This document shows positions 17,856-27,377 of a stretch of DNA of 64,000 bases, piece by piece (position 1 is the first letter of the stretch; each line of letters starts with the position of its first letter). The stretch is from an uncultured Sphingomonas sp. (GTDB lineage: Bacteria; Pseudomonadota; Alphaproteobacteria; Sphingomonadales; Sphingomonadaceae): assembly GCA_913776045.1 (NCBI GenBank), contig CAJYOI010000032.1:62001-126000 (forward strand), read 5' to 3'. The position numbers and the translations under genes were made by a program. The notes under the pieces are model-generated. The model was not told the origin of the DNA, searched no databases, and saw nothing but the letters and a program-made list of their open reading frames with translations.

Positions 17856-18255
17856 GGTCGCTGAAGGGGTCGATAACCCGCAAGCGACCATCGATCAGCA
17901 ACCCATCGTGCAGATCTTCGGTGAACAACGTGGTCGCGTCGCTTTTCAACGCGCTGGCGACCATGACTGCATCGTTCACGGAAAAACGGTAGCGCTGGGC
18001 CAGACCGAGCGCGACACGGTAGGTCGACACCGATAGAGGAATTACGCTGATTAGATCGCAGACGCCGTTCAGGAAACGTTGGATCTTTGGCCAATCGAGC
18101 GCCATCTTGCGGCGCGCGACATTGGTGAATTCGTTGAGCATTTGAACGCTGATCGCGCCGCCGCCGCTCAGCAGGGCCTCAGCCCGCTCGAACCTCAGAT
18201 CGTCGGCGGATGCGGTGTAGACGAGAATGTTGGTGTCGAAGAAATCACCGCGCAT
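17845..18255 (-). CDS. vapC: VapC-like PIN-domain toxin
   Basis: 136-aa PIN-domain protein, usually a Mg-dependent RNase that cleaves tRNA or rRNA. The acidic site is visible: D7 in FFDTNILVY, E42 in LNEFTN, D95 in FSVNDAVMVAS and D114 near TEDLHDG. Its start overlaps the antitoxin-like gene by 11 bp, the usual toxin-antitoxin arrangement. The last 11 bp overlap the end of the convergent hydrolase. Confidence 0.88.
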   Translation of the reverse strand: MRGDFFDTNILVYTASADDLRFERAEALLSGGGAISVQMLNEFTNVARRKMALDWPKIQRFLNGVCDLISVIPLSVSTYRVALGLAQRYRFSVNDAVMVASALKSDATTLFTEDLHDGLLIDGRLRVIDPFSDLTP

Positions 18256-18475
18256 TCGCCTCGTCCCGGTCGACGCGATAGTCTGCGGGCAAGCATCCCC
18301 TCAGGCTTCGGATCGCTGCTAGCGCGCGTTCACGGCGTTCGCACAGTCCGATCTCGATATCCCCGTCCGCACGTGGCGTCAGTTCGACCGAGTCACCCTC
18401 CGCCAGGTTAAGCGCTTTCGCCACATCCGCCGGGATACGAATGGCCAGGCTGTTGCCCCATTTCGCGACCTTCAT
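18245..18475 (-). CDS. vapB: AbrB/MazE-type antitoxin
   Basis: 76 aa. The N-terminus VAKWGNSLAIRIPADVAKAL is the SpoVT/AbrB swapped-hairpin DNA-binding fold. The C-terminal tail (acidic and Arg-rich) should mask the toxin. It precedes the PIN toxin in the same transcript and would repress its own promoter through the palindrome at 18488-18513. The pairing of an AbrB-type antitoxin with a PIN toxin is common. Confidence 0.88.
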   Translation of the reverse strand: MKVAKWGNSLAIRIPADVAKALNLAEGDSVELTPRADGDIEIGLCERRERALAAIRSLRGCLPADYRVDRDEANAR

Positions 18476-18487
18476 ACATCAATCCTC

Positions 18488-18513
18488 GGATATACTGACA
18501 TTGAAGTATATCC
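18488..18513. promoter_or_regulatory. Toxin-antitoxin operator palindrome
   Basis: GGATATACT (18488-18496) and AGTATATCC (18505-18513) form a perfect 9-bp inverted repeat around 8 bp, 12 bp upstream of the antitoxin start. The AT-rich arms stand out in this GC-rich DNA, contain TATA-like steps, and probably overlap the promoter. Binding by the AbrB-like antitoxin, alone or with the toxin, is inferred from position. Confidence 0.7.
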
Positions 18514-18534
18514 GGCCCGGCCGCGCATCAAGCC

Positions 18535-20457
18535 CTAAGCCCGCGCCTCCGCCACGCCCTCGCTGTTGTGGCGCAGCGCCTTCAGCACCGTGTCGACGAT
18601 GTGCGCCGCGTTCAGCTTCGCCTCGTCATACTGGAGTTCCGGCTTGTCCTGATCCTGGAACACGTCCGGCAGGCGCATCGTGCGCAGCTTCAGGCCGGCG
18701 TCGATCAGCCCCGCGTCGCTGGCGTAGGTCAAGACGTGGGCACCCAGACCGCCGACCGCAGCTTCCTCGATCGTCACGGCGACTTCGTGAGTCGTCAGCA
18801 GGCGGCGAATCAGGTCTTCGTCAAGCGGCTTGGCGAAGCGCAGGTCGGCGACGGTGGTCGACAGCCCCTTGGCTTCCAGCGCGTCGGCAGCCTTCAGCGC
18901 TTCGGCGAGGCGGGTGCCGAGCGACAGGATGGCGACCGTCTTGCCCTCGCGCACCACGCGGCCCTTGCCGATCTCCAGTTGCTGCGGCACCTCGGGCAAT
19001 GCGACGCCGGTGCCGTTGCCGCGGGGATAGCGCAGCGCGATCGGGCCGCTGTCATGGAGCACCGCGGTGTGGGTCATGTGGACCAGTTCGGCCTCGTCCG
19101 ACGGCGACATCACGACGAAGTTGGGCAAAGTCGCGAGATAGGTCACGTCGAAGCTGCCCGCGTGGGTCGCCCCGTCCGCACCGACCAGCCCGGCGCGGTC
19201 GATCGCGAAGCGGACCGGCAGATTCTGGATGGCGACGTCGTGGACGACCTGGTCGTACGCCCGCTGCAGGAAGGTCGAGTAGATCGCGCAAAACGGCCGC
19301 ATCCCCTGCGCGGCCAAGCCGGCCGCAAAGGTCACCGCATGCTGCTCCGCGATGCCCACGTCGAAGGCACGGTCGGGATAGGCCTTGGCGAAGCGGTCGA
19401 CGCCGGTACCCGAGGGCATGGCGGCGGTGATCGCAACGATGCGCGGATCGCTCGCGGCTTCCCTCACCAGCGCATCGCCGAACACGTTCTGATAGGCCGG
19501 CGGTCCCGGCGGGGCCTTCGCCTGCGCGCCGGTGATGACGTCGAACTTCTGGACCCCGTGATATTTGTCCGCCGAATTTTCGGCCGGGGCGTAGCCCTTG
19601 CCCTTCTGCGTCACGACGTGGATCAGGACCGGGCCTTCCTTGGCATCGCGGACATTCTCCAGCACCGGGACCAGATGGTCGAGGTTGTGACCGTCGATCG
19701 GGCCGACATAGTAGAAGCCGAGCTCCTCGAACAACGTCCCGCCGGTCGCCATGCCGCGGGCATATTCCTCGACCTTCGATGCGGTCTTGTGCACGCGCTT
19801 CGACAGCTTGGACGTCAGCTTCGACGCCAGGCTGCGCAGCCCCATATATTCGCTCGACGACACCATGCGCGCCAGATAGGCCGACAGCCCGCCCACCGGC
19901 GGCGCGATCGACATGTCGTTGTCATTCAGGATGACGACCAGTCGATTGCCCGCGGCCTCGGCATTGTTCATTGCCTCGTACGCCATGCCGGCCGACATCG
20001 ACCCATCGCCGATGACCGCGATCGCCTTGCCCGGCGAATCGTTGAGCTTGTTGGCGATGGCGAAACCGAGCGCCGCCGAGATCGAGGTCGACGAATGCGC
20101 CGCACCGAACGGATCGTATTCGCTCTCGCTGCGCTTGGTGAAGCCACTGAGCCCCCCGCCCTGGCGCAACGTACGGATGCGGTCGCGGCGGCCGGTCAGG
20201 ATCTTGTGAGGATAGCATTGGTGGCCGACGTCCCAGATCAACCGGTCGTCGGGGGTGTTGAAGACGTAGTGGATCGCGACCGTCAGCTCGACCACCCCGA
20301 GCCCGGAACCAAGGTGTCCGCCGGTGTGACCGACCGCGGAAATCGTCTCTGCACGGAGTTCGTCGGCAAGCTGCTTCAGTTGCTTCGGGGCGAGCTTTCG
20401 CAGGTCGGCCGGCGTGTTCACCGTGTCGAGCAGCGGGGTATCGGGCGTATCGGACAT
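18535..20457 (-). CDS. dxs: 1-deoxy-D-xylulose-5-phosphate synthase
   Basis: 640-aa thiamine-diphosphate enzyme joining pyruvate and glyceraldehyde-3-phosphate in the first step of the MEP isoprenoid pathway. Marks: [37 protein letters not shown], the ThDP motif [17 protein letters not shown] with later NDND, and the transketolase-type [17 protein letters not shown]. Full length. It supplies precursors for quinones and carotenoids. Divergent from the acetyltransferase gene, with 68 bp between them. Confidence 0.98.
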   Translation of the reverse strand: MSDTPDTPLLDTVNTPADLRKLAPKQLKQLADELRAETISAVGHTGGHLGSGLGVVELTVAIHYVFNTPDDRLIWDVGHQCYPHKILTGRRDRIRTLRQGGGLSGFTKRSESEYDPFGAAHSSTSISAALGFAIANKLNDSPGKAIAVIGDGSMSAGMAYEAMNNAEAAGNRLVVILNDNDMSIAPPVGGLSAYLARMVSSSEYMGLRSLASKLTSKLSKRVHKTASKVEEYARGMATGGTLFEELGFYYVGPIDGHNLDHLVPVLENVRDAKEGPVLIHVVTQKGKGYAPAENSADKYHGVQKFDVITGAQAKAPPGPPAYQNVFGDALVREAASDPRIVAITAAMPSGTGVDRFAKAYPDRAFDVGIAEQHAVTFAAGLAAQGMRPFCAIYSTFLQRAYDQVVHDVAIQNLPVRFAIDRAGLVGADGATHAGSFDVTYLATLPNFVVMSPSDEAELVHMTHTAVLHDSGPIALRYPRGNGTGVALPEVPQQLEIGKGRVVREGKTVAILSLGTRLAEALKAADALEAKGLSTTVADLRFAKPLDEDLIRRLLTTHEVAVTIEEAAVGGLGAHVLTYASDAGLIDAGLKLRTMRLPDVFQDQDKPELQYDEAKLNAAHIVDTVLKALRHNSEGVAEARA

Positions 20458-20525
20458 CGGACCCGTTTATCGCAGGCGCTGATCGGTGTCGAATGATACT
20501 GTCGTCGATGGTACGGCATGGCCCC

Positions 20526-21056
20526 ATGCAGCCGCGCATCGCTACGGAAACCGACATCCCGGCCATCACCGACCTGATGACGCGCGCGTCCGATGTCCTT
20601 CAACGCGGCTTTCTGACGCCGACGCAGCTGGCGGCGAGCCGGCATTTCATGGGGCTCGATACGCAGCTGATCGCCGACCGGACCTATTTCGTGATCGAGG
20701 AAGGCGATCACATCGTCGGGTGCGGCGGCTGGAGCCGGCGCGCGACCTTGTTCGGCGGCGACGCGAGCGCGGTCGCGCGGGAAGCGCGCTTGCTCGATCC
20801 GACAACGGAGGCGGCGAAGGTGCGGGCGATGTACACCGATCCCGCCCAGGCCAGGCGGGGGATCGGGCGGCGGCTGCTGGCGCTGTGCGAGGATACGGCG
20901 CGGGACGCGGGCTTTGCGCGGGTCGAGTTGATGGCGACGCTGTCGGGCGAGCCGCTGTACCGGGCGTGCGGGTATCTACCGATCGAAGCGGTGATGGCGG
21001 AGGCCGAGGGTGTCGAGCCGGTGCCGATGGTGCGGATGGCGAAGGATTTGGCGTGA
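20526..21056 (+). CDS. GNAT family N-acetyltransferase
   Basis: 176 aa. The GNAT fold is shown by MYTDPAQARRGIGRRLLALCEDTA (acetyl-CoA loop Q/R-x-x-G-x-G/A), the preceding FVIEEGDHIVGCGGW strand, and the ending YRACGYLPIE. The acceptor is unknown. MQPRIATETDIPAI at 20526 looks like the natural family start; ATGs at 20493 and 20508 are in frame upstream. Confidence 0.85.
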   Translation: MQPRIATETDIPAITDLMTRASDVLQRGFLTPTQLAASRHFMGLDTQLIADRTYFVIEEGDHIVGCGGWSRRATLFGGDASAVAREARLLDPTTEAAKVRAMYTDPAQARRGIGRRLLALCEDTARDAGFARVELMATLSGEPLYRACGYLPIEAVMAEAEGVEPVPMVRMAKDLA

Positions 21057-21079
21057 CAGCCAATCCTCCCCCAAACGAC

Positions 21080-21173
21080 GTCATTCCCGCGAATGTGGGG
21101 ATAGATAGTCGCTGGTGGACATGAGTCTCACCACGTTCGGCGACTATTGATCCCCGCCTTCGCGGGGATGACG
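21080..21173. repeat. Palindromic repeat, GCGGGGATNNATAGTCGCTG family, copy 1
   Basis: Arms 21080-21114 and 21139-21173 are imperfect reverse complements. The outer part reads GTCATTCCCGCGAATGTGGG and the inner part ATAGTCGCTG against CGGCGACTATTGATCCCCGC. A second copy with the same core lies at 54823-54918. Located between the acetyltransferase and HAD genes. Confidence 0.8.
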
Positions 21174-21183
21174 GTTGAGTGGG

Positions 21184-21801
21184 TTAGACTCCAAACCCCA
21201 GAGCGCGCAGTTTCACCCGCAGCGTCGTTTCGTCGGCAAACAGGATCGCTTGGATGCCGAGCTTTGCCGCACTCTCGACATTCGCCGCATTGTCGTCGAC
21301 GAACACCGCCTGCTCCGCCTTCACCCCGAAGCGGTCGAGCGCCAGGCGGTAGATCGCGGGATCGGGCTTCACCAGCTTCTCGTCCCCGGACACGACAATG
21401 TCGCGGAAGCGGTCGAACAGGAAGGCGTCGCGGCGGCGGAGTTCGGGGAAGAATTCGCCCGAGAAATTGGTGATCGCGTAGAGCGGCACGCCCGCCGAAT
21501 CGAGGTCGGCCACCAGATCGTGCATCCCCGGGATCGGATCGCCGATCGATTCGAGAAAGCGCGGGCCCCAGTGGCCGATCAGTTCGGCGTGCTGCGGGAA
21601 TTTGGCGACGAGTTCTTCCGACGTTTCGGCAAACCTACGCCCGGCGTCGTGCTGGAAGTGCCACTCCTCGTTCACGACATCGCGCAGGAACGCGTCGAGC
21701 GCCTCACCTTGCGGGATGAGACGCTCGTACAGGAACCGCGGGTTCCAGTCGTAGAGGACCTTGCCGACGTCGAAGATGACGGTGTTCGGCGGGGTGGTCA
21801 T
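21184..21801 (-). CDS. HAD-family hydrolase (YihX-like phosphatase)
   Basis: 205 aa. Motif I is VIFDVGKVLYDW (nucleophile Asp; the second Asp is replaced by Gly, as in YihX-type members reading FDxGxV). Motif II is ITNFSG, motif III is the Lys in KLVKPDPAIYRLA, and motif IV is VFVDDNAANVESA. The helical cap lies at about residues 25-90. Probably a small-molecule phosphatase or dehalogenase-like enzyme. Downstream of rpmJ and separated from it by hairpins. Confidence 0.87.
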   Translation of the reverse strand: MTTPPNTVIFDVGKVLYDWNPRFLYERLIPQGEALDAFLRDVVNEEWHFQHDAGRRFAETSEELVAKFPQHAELIGHWGPRFLESIGDPIPGMHDLVADLDSAGVPLYAITNFSGEFFPELRRRDAFLFDRFRDIVVSGDEKLVKPDPAIYRLALDRFGVKAEQAVFVDDNAANVESAAKLGIQAILFADETTLRVKLRALGFGV

Positions 21802-21825
21802 CTGTATCGCTTCCCGGCGGGGCCC

Positions 21826-21892
21826 GACACCGAAGTGAATTCGGTGTCGTCGGTCGGGCTTTAGGCCTGTTCTGGATCAGCCTTGCTGATCC
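21826..21892 (-). terminator. Two hairpins between rpmJ and the HAD gene
   Basis: Hairpin one: GGATCAGC/GCTGATCC (21874-21892, 3-nt loop). Hairpin two: GACACCGAA/TTCGGTGTC (21826-21848, 5-nt loop), extendable by GC pairs. Both are perfect stems just after rpmJ on its strand. Neither has a clear U-run, so they could be RNA-stabilising structures rather than strict terminators. Confidence 0.5.
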
Positions 21893-21899
21893 CGCGGCC

Positions 21900-22025
21900 T
21901 TAGCCCTGCCGCGCCTTGAAGCGGCGATTCGTCTTGTTGATGACGTAGATACGGCCACGACGACGGATCACGCGGTTGTCCCGGTGGCGGTCCTTGAGGG
22001 ACTTGAGCGAGTTGACGATCTTCAT
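21900..22025 (-). CDS. rpmJ: 50S ribosomal protein L36
   Basis: 41-aa ribosomal protein [20 protein letters not shown]..., ending [11 protein letters not shown]. It is the cysteine-free form of L36 usual in alphaproteobacteria; the zinc ribbon cysteines of the canonical form are absent. Start ATG at 22025, stop TAA at 21900. Monocistronic here, followed by hairpins. Confidence 0.96.
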   Translation of the reverse strand: MKIVNSLKSLKDRHRDNRVIRRRGRIYVINKTNRRFKARQG

Positions 22026-22167
22026 GGGCGTGGGGCCGCTTCTTTGATTTGATGGTTTCGGAAAAATGAGGCGCCCGCCTATAAGCGGGGGTCGGCGAAG
22101 TCAAGGACGAAGCGGAATGCCCGCGTCGTGCCCGGTCCTCGCCCCACATCAGGGAGCCGGAACGCCT

Positions 22168-22731
22168 ATGCCACTGACCAGCGCGATCGTCACCGCCCTC
22201 ATCGCCCTGCACTCCGCTGCGATGGCCGATACCGCGCTGGTGCCCGGCGGGACGATCGGCGTCGTCCGCCCCGCCGCGGCCAAGGATCGCGGAACCGCGG
22301 CGATGGACGTGACGACGACCGAAGCGGTCGAAGGCGCGCTGCTCGATGCGGGCTTCACGGTCATCCCGTCGGCACAGAACGCCCGCCACGTCGCGCGCTA
22401 CACTGTTACCCGCTACGCCAAGGGCGCGGCGCTGGCGAAGGGCGCGAAGGCGCCGGCCATCGGGATGCCCGGCGGGGTGAACGGGGTCGGCGCAGGCGTG
22501 TCGATCGCGCTGGGCGGGGCCAAGATGAACGTGGGGACGATGGTGGAAACCACGATGACGCTGACCATCACCCGCCGCGGCGAATCGACCCCGACGTGGG
22601 AGGGGCGCGCGGTCACCTATGGCGTCACCGGCACGCGCGACGGCGATCCGGCGATCGTCGCGCGCAAACTAGCGACGGCGCTGACACGGAACTTTGGCGC
22701 GCCTTCGGGCTTGTTGGTCAGCGTACCATGA
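22168..22731 (+). CDS. Exported protein of unknown function, DUF4136-like layout
   Basis: 187 aa starting at 22168 after the ribosome site AGGGAG. A signal peptide (MPLTSAIVTALIALHSAAMA) leads a beta-rich domain. It shares its plan with the next gene: an ALLDAGFTVIPS helix/strand, a Gly-rich hairpin, then TWEGRAVT and an ATALTRNF helix near the end. The two look like tandem paralogues of outer-envelope proteins. First gene of a three-gene operon; its stop overlaps the next start (ATGA). Confidence 0.7.
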   Translation: MPLTSAIVTALIALHSAAMADTALVPGGTIGVVRPAAAKDRGTAAMDVTTTEAVEGALLDAGFTVIPSAQNARHVARYTVTRYAKGAALAKGAKAPAIGMPGGVNGVGAGVSIALGGAKMNVGTMVETTMTLTITRRGESTPTWEGRAVTYGVTGTRDGDPAIVARKLATALTRNFGAPSGLLVSVP

Positions 22732-23333
22732 TGAAGACACTCGCCCTTCTCGCCCCCGTCGCCCTCGCCGTCAGCGGCTGCGCGACGACCGGTCCCCGCA
22801 GCGGCCCGACCGAGGTCATCCGCTATAATCTGGGGCAGCCGATCGCTCCCGGCACGGTCGCTGTCGAACCGATCAGCGGTGCGGCGCAGGTCAGCCCGGA
22901 ATATCAGATGTATGCCGATGCGGTCGCGGCCGAGCTCGGCCGACTGGGCTTCACCCCGGCCCCGGCCGGCACCTCACCGCAATATTTCGCCGCGGTCGGC
23001 TTCAACCGCGTGTCGCGCGGTGAAGTCCGGACACCGCCGCGTTTTTCGATCGGGCTGGGCGGCGGCAGCTTCGGCGGCGGGCGCGGCGGTGGCGTCGGAC
23101 TGGGCGGTGGCGTCAGCACCGGCATCGGCGGCAAAACGCTGCAGGCCTATTCGTCCGAACTGGCGGTACAACTGAAGCGTCGCAGCGACGGCACGATCGT
23201 TTGGGAAGGCCGCGCGCAGCGGCCAAACCTGTCCGGGCCGGACGAGCAGCCGATCGCAACGGCAGGTCGGATGGCGAATGCGCTGTTTCGGGGGTTCCCC
23301 GGAGAGTCGGGAATAACTACCACGGTGCCATGA
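22728..23333 (+). CDS. DUF4136-type lipoprotein
   Basis: 201 aa with a lipoprotein signal, LLAPVALAVSGCATTG (lipobox SGC). The domain has the DUF4136 pattern: YADAVAAELGRLGFTP, a long Gly-rich hairpin (GLGGGSFGGGRGGGVGLGGG), LAVQLKRRSDGTIVWEGRAQ and ATAGRMANALFRGFPG. Probably anchored in the outer membrane; function unknown. ATGA overlaps link it to the genes on both sides. Confidence 0.78.
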   Translation: MMKTLALLAPVALAVSGCATTGPRSGPTEVIRYNLGQPIAPGTVAVEPISGAAQVSPEYQMYADAVAAELGRLGFTPAPAGTSPQYFAAVGFNRVSRGEVRTPPRFSIGLGGGSFGGGRGGGVGLGGGVSTGIGGKTLQAYSSELAVQLKRRSDGTIVWEGRAQRPNLSGPDEQPIATAGRMANALFRGFPGESGITTTVP

Positions 23334-24451
23334 GCATCACCGTTTCAGCCGCGTTCGACAGCGGCTCCATTCGTGTCGTCGGAATCGACGGGGACATTGT
23401 CCGCCTTGAGATTCCGAACGACCATCGTTCCGATTTCTACCAGTGGTTTCACTTTCGCGTCGCCGGCGCGCGGGGTCGCACGCTGACCTTCCGCATCGAA
23501 AATTGCGAAGGCTCCGCCTATCCGCTCGGCTGGCCGGGGTACAAGACGCGGGTGTCGACCGACCGGCTCGACTGGGTGGTCGCCGATGACACCAGCTACG
23601 CCGATGGCGTGCTGACGTGGACGCACAATTTCGACACCGAACTCGCCTGGTTCGCCTATTTCCAGCCCTATACGCTCGATCGTCACGATGCGCTGGTTGC
23701 GGAGGCCGCGCTGGCGCCGGGGGTCATGCACCGCGAACTGGGGCACAGCCTGGACGGACGTGCGATCGATTGCCTCACCTTGGGCACAGGCGCGAAGCAG
23801 GTGTGGCTCTATGGCCGCCAGCATCCCGGCGAGCCGATGGCCGAGTGGTGGATGGAAGGCGCGATCGAGATGCTGACCGACGGCGACAATGCCGTCGCGC
23901 AGACGCTGCGCGAGAAGGCGACGATTCACCTGGTCCCCAACATGAACCCCGACGGGTCGTTCCGCGGCCACCTGCGCACCAATGCCGCGGGCGTGAACCT
24001 GAACCGCGAGTGGCATGCCCCGACCGCCGACAAGAGCCCGGAAGTGCTGTGCGTGCGGAACGCCATGGACGAAACCGGCGTCGACTTCGCGATGGACGTG
24101 CACGGCGACGAAGCGATCCCGGCCAATTTCATCGCAGGGTTCGAAGGCATCCCGTCGTGGACCGATGCGCTGGGCGCGAAATTCACCGACTTCGGCCGCC
24201 GGCTGGAAGCGCGCACCCCCGATTTCCAGACCGCCAAGGGCTATGACAAGGCCGCCCCCGGCCAGGCGAATCTGAGCATGTCGACCAACCAGCTCGCGGA
24301 ACGCTTCGGTGCGGTCGCGATGACGCTGGAAATGCCGTTCAAGGATCACGATTCGAACGCGGACCCGGTCCACGCCTGGGACGGCGAACGGTCGAAGATG
24401 CTGGCAGTCGCGTGTCTGGAAACGCTCGCCGACATGATCGACGAGATCTAA
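23330..24451 (+). CDS. M14-type cytosolic carboxypeptidase (CCP/Nna1-like)
   Basis: 373 aa. An N-terminal beta-sandwich (residues 1-120, with [11 protein letters not shown] and GYKTR) precedes a zinc carboxypeptidase domain. Zinc ligands are visible in [16 protein letters not shown] (HxxE) and MDVHGDE (His). Further marks are [27 protein letters not shown] and catalytic Glu in LEMPFKD. This is the bacterial branch of the cytosolic carboxypeptidase/deglutamylase group. No signal peptide. The start overlaps the DUF4136 stop as ATGA. Confidence 0.9.
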   Translation: MSITVSAAFDSGSIRVVGIDGDIVRLEIPNDHRSDFYQWFHFRVAGARGRTLTFRIENCEGSAYPLGWPGYKTRVSTDRLDWVVADDTSYADGVLTWTHNFDTELAWFAYFQPYTLDRHDALVAEAALAPGVMHRELGHSLDGRAIDCLTLGTGAKQVWLYGRQHPGEPMAEWWMEGAIEMLTDGDNAVAQTLREKATIHLVPNMNPDGSFRGHLRTNAAGVNLNREWHAPTADKSPEVLCVRNAMDETGVDFAMDVHGDEAIPANFIAGFEGIPSWTDALGAKFTDFGRRLEARTPDFQTAKGYDKAAPGQANLSMSTNQLAERFGAVAMTLEMPFKDHDSNADPVHAWDGERSKMLAVACLETLADMIDEI

Positions 24452-24590
24452 AATCCTCCCCCAGCTTGCTGGGGAGGGGGACCAGCGCAGCCGGTGGAGG
24501 GGCGGCGCGGCACGCGCCGGACGCCGCCAGCCCCTCCACCATCGCTGCGCGATGGTCCCCCTCCCCGAGACAAGCTCGGGGAGGAATTTT
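24452..24590. repeat. Family-A palindromic repeat, copy 1
   Basis: Begins AATCCTCCCCCAGCTTGCTG directly after the carboxypeptidase stop and ends GCTCGGGGAGGAATTT. The outer arms (ATCCTCCCC...GGGGAGGAT) and inner arms (GGTGGAGGGGC...GCCCCTCCACC) are reverse complementary, giving a roughly 135-bp nested palindrome. Five more copies occur at 25453, 30635, 31994, 35737 and 46743. Confidence 0.88.
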
Positions 24591-24620
24591 ATCGAACACC
24601 ACCCCCAAGGAGTTTCCCCG

Positions 24621-25334
24621 ATGCCCACGCTCGTCCTCATCCGCCACGGCCAGTCGGCGTGGAACCTGGAGAATCGCTTCACCGGCTGGTGGGACGTCAA
24701 CCTGACCGAGCAGGGTGAGCGCGAGGCGTGGGCGGCGGGTGAGGCGATGAAGGCGGCGGGGCTCGATTTCGACCTGACCTTCACCAGTTTCCAGACCCGC
24801 GCGATCAAGACGCTGAACCTGGCGCTTGAAGCGATGGGCCGGCTGTGGCTGCCGACCGAAAAGTCGTGGAAGCTGAACGAGCGCCATTACGGCGGGCTGA
24901 CCGGCCTGGACAAGGCGGAGACCGCGGCGCTGCACGGCGACGAGCAGGTGAAGATCTGGCGCCGCAGCTTCGACATCCCCCCGCCCCTGCCGGCCGAAGG
25001 ATCGCCCTACGACCTGTCGAAGGAAGAGCGCTACAAGGGCATTCCGATCCCGCAGACCGAGAGTCTGAAGGACACGATCGCGCGCGTGCTGCCCTATTGG
25101 AACGAACGGATCGCGCCGGAGCTAAAGGCGGGCAAGCGCGTGCTGATCGCCGCCCACGGCAATTCGCTCCGCGCACTGGAAAAGCATCTGTCGAACATCT
25201 CGGACGCCGACATCACCGGCCTCGAGATTCCGACCGGCCAGCCGATCGTTTACGAACTCGACGCGGAACTGAAGCCCACCGACCGCTATTACCTCTCCGA
25301 GAGGAGCAAGACACATGGCGGACAAGAAGGGTAA
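24621..25334 (+). CDS. gpmA: 2,3-bisphosphoglycerate-dependent phosphoglycerate mutase
   Basis: 237-aa glycolytic enzyme converting 3-phosphoglycerate and 2-phosphoglycerate. [15 protein letters not shown] holds the phosphohistidine motif RHG; then [40 protein letters not shown] and [16 protein letters not shown] with the second catalytic His. The length is that of dPGM. The ATG at 24621 follows AAGGAG. Its 3' end overlaps a small ORF. Confidence 0.97.
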   Translation: MPTLVLIRHGQSAWNLENRFTGWWDVNLTEQGEREAWAAGEAMKAAGLDFDLTFTSFQTRAIKTLNLALEAMGRLWLPTEKSWKLNERHYGGLTGLDKAETAALHGDEQVKIWRRSFDIPPPLPAEGSPYDLSKEERYKGIPIPQTESLKDTIARVLPYWNERIAPELKAGKRVLIAAHGNSLRALEKHLSNISDADITGLEIPTGQPIVYELDAELKPTDRYYLSERSKTHGGQEG

Positions 25335-25452
25335 CGGCAGCGCGACGGCCCAGCGCGCGAATGCGAAGGCCGCGAAGGAAGGTAAGAGCAACCCGCGCAA
25401 GTCCAGCGCCGCGCAGGCGGAGTTGGGGAAGAAGGGCGGGAAGAGTCATTAA
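25315..25452 (+). CDS. Small Lys-rich protein, unknown
   Basis: 45 aa, starting [20 protein letters not shown] and ending [10 protein letters not shown]; about a quarter is Lys or Arg. It starts inside the last 20 bp of gpmA in another frame, behind the ribosome site GAGAGGAG, and ends at the TAA just before repeat copy 2. The basic, Gly/Ala-rich, unordered composition resembles small stress or nucleic-acid-binding peptides. No family was recognised. Confidence 0.6.
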   Translation: MADKKGNGSATAQRANAKAAKEGKSNPRKSSAAQAELGKKGGKSH

Positions 25453-25576
25453 AAATCCTCCCCGGAATGGGGAGGGGGACAAGCGCGAAGCGGTGGTGGA
25501 GGGGCTGGGGTAGTGCTCCGCCAGTCCCCCTACCGACTTTGCGCTAGTCCCCCTCCCCGTGCCGGGGAGGATTTTT
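25453..25576. repeat. Family-A palindromic repeat, copy 2
   Basis: Starts AATCCTCCCCGGAATGGGGA and ends CCGTGCCGGGGAGGATTT. It lies between the small Lys-rich gene and the convergent phasin gene, immediately abutting both stop codons. Inner arms are less perfect than in copies 3 and 5. Confidence 0.82.
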
Positions 25577-25909
25577 TTAGCCCTTCATCCCGCCGCGCAT
25601 CGTATCGGTCGCGTTTTTACCGAACTGCACGATCATCTCGCCGATCTCGCGGGCCTGGGTCATCGCACGGCTGCTCTGGTCGCGCAGATAGTCGCCCTGG
25701 ATCTTCATCACTTCCGACAGGTCCTTCGCCTGCGTCGCGGCGCGCATCGCGGCGAAGGCTTCGCGGACGTTTTCCTCGGCCTGGTCGAGCATCTTGGCAC
25801 CGACGCTGGCGCCGCTGTCGGCCATCCGCTCACCGGTCGCCTTCATCGCCTCGCCGGCAGCCTGCATCTTATCCGTAGCCGCGTCCGCGGCCGAACGATC
25901 GTCGCTCAT
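25577..25909 (-). CDS. Phasin family protein
   Basis: 110 aa, all helical. The N-terminal acidic region is followed by [20 protein letters not shown] and a phasin-like body: LDQAEENVREAFAAMRAATQ, KDLSEVMKIQGDYLRDQSS and REIGEMIVQFGKNATDT. Phasins coat polyhydroxyalkanoate granules, and many short alphaproteobacterial members have unclear roles. MSDDRSAAD at 25909 was chosen over upstream in-frame codons that read as antisense of sdaA. Confidence 0.83.
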   Translation of the reverse strand: MSDDRSAADAATDKMQAAGEAMKATGERMADSGASVGAKMLDQAEENVREAFAAMRAATQAKDLSEVMKIQGDYLRDQSSRAMTQAREIGEMIVQFGKNATDTMRGGMKG

Positions 25910-25959
25910 CGAATTGCTCCCATGGGAATTGGCGGCGTCACGCCGCTCAACCCCAACGC

Positions 25960-27342
25960 TCAACATTCGACGACGTTCACCGCCAATCCGCCCTGGCTGG
26001 TTTCCTTGTATTTCGACCGCATGTCCTCGCCGGTCTGGCGCATCGTTTCGATGACCGCGTCGAGGCTGACGACATGGCTGCCGTCGCCGTGGAGCGCGAG
26101 ATAGGCGGCGTTGATCGCCTTGATCGCGCCCATCGTGTTGCGTTCGATGCACGGGATCTGGACGAGGCCACCGATCGGATCGCAGGTGAGGCCGAGGTTA
26201 TGCTCCATGCCGATCTCGGCGGCATTCTCGACCTGCGCGGGCGTGCCGCCCAGAGCCGCGGCGAGGCCGGCGGCGGCCATCGAACAAGCGACGCCGACCT
26301 CGCCCTGGCACCCCATTTCGGCGGCGGAGATCGACGCTCGCTTCTTGTACAGGCTGCCGATCGCGGACGCCGTCAGCAACAGGTCGCGGCTGCCGCTGCG
26401 CGTCGCGCCGTGAACGAATGTTTCGTAATATTTAAGGACTGCGGGGATGACGCCCGCCGCGCCGTTGGTTGGCGCGGTCACCACGCGACCGCCGCCGGCA
26501 TTCTCCTCGTTCACCGCCAGCGCCCAGAGGCTCACCCAGTCGAACACGGCGCTCGGATCGCTGCGCGGCCCGCGGTCGGCGAGCTTGTCGTGGAGCGCCT
26601 TCGCGCGGCGCGGGACCTTTAGGCCGCCGGGCAGGATGCCGTCGGTCGAAATCCCGCGACGGATGCTGGCCAGCATCGCGTCGCGTACGCGGTCGAGGAA
26701 CGCGTCGGTCTCGCACTCCGATCGCCACGCGGCCTCGTTGGCGCGTTCCAGCTCGGCGATCGAACAGCCCTCCGCCGCCGCCAGCGCCAGCATCTGCGCG
26801 CCGGAGGAAAAGGGGTGCGGCAGCTGGACGTTGGCGCGCGACACCTCCTCCCCTTCCGCGATGATCGCGCCGCCACCGATCGAATAATAGCGGCGCTGCT
26901 CCTCGGTCCCATCGGCGAAGCGCGCGACGAAGGTCATGCCGTTGGGGTGCGCGGGCAGGAAGCCGGGGTCGAAGATCAGGTCGGTCGTCGGATCGAACGG
27001 CACGTCATGCGTACAGGCGAGCTTCAGCGTGCGCCCCTCGCGGATCGCGGCGACCATCGGCGCGATGGCATCGGGATCGACCGCTTCGGGCGCCCAGCCC
27101 GACAGGCCGACCAGGACCGCGGTGTCGCTGGCGTGGCCGAGGCCGGTCAGCGCGAGACTGCCGTGGAGCGTCGCGGTGACCGCCACCGGCGCACGATCGA
27201 CAACGCTCTCGGCAAACGCTTTCGCAGCGCGCATCGGGCCGACGGTGTGCGAACTCGACGGGCCGATGCCGATGGTAAACAGTTCGACTACGCTGATCGG
27301 GCGGTCGACATTGGCACGGACGGACAGGCTGGGTTCGATCAT
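25960..27342 (-). CDS. sdaA: L-serine ammonia-lyase (iron-sulfur)
   Basis: 460-aa single-chain L-serine dehydratase turning L-serine into pyruvate and ammonia. The beta domain starts [20 protein letters not shown]. The alpha domain has [35 protein letters not shown] (two cluster-ligand cysteines) and a third Cys in [18 protein letters not shown]. Typical length for the fused enzyme. No regulatory partner beside it. Confidence 0.96.
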   Translation of the reverse strand: MIEPSLSVRANVDRPISVVELFTIGIGPSSSHTVGPMRAAKAFAESVVDRAPVAVTATLHGSLALTGLGHASDTAVLVGLSGWAPEAVDPDAIAPMVAAIREGRTLKLACTHDVPFDPTTDLIFDPGFLPAHPNGMTFVARFADGTEEQRRYYSIGGGAIIAEGEEVSRANVQLPHPFSSGAQMLALAAAEGCSIAELERANEAAWRSECETDAFLDRVRDAMLASIRRGISTDGILPGGLKVPRRAKALHDKLADRGPRSDPSAVFDWVSLWALAVNEENAGGGRVVTAPTNGAAGVIPAVLKYYETFVHGATRSGSRDLLLTASAIGSLYKKRASISAAEMGCQGEVGVACSMAAAGLAAALGGTPAQVENAAEIGMEHNLGLTCDPIGGLVQIPCIERNTMGAIKAINAAYLALHGDGSHVVSLDAVIETMRQTGEDMRSKYKETSQGGLAVNVVEC

Positions 27343-27377
27343 GATACCGGTCCGTGTAGCATTGGTTTGAGAAGTTA

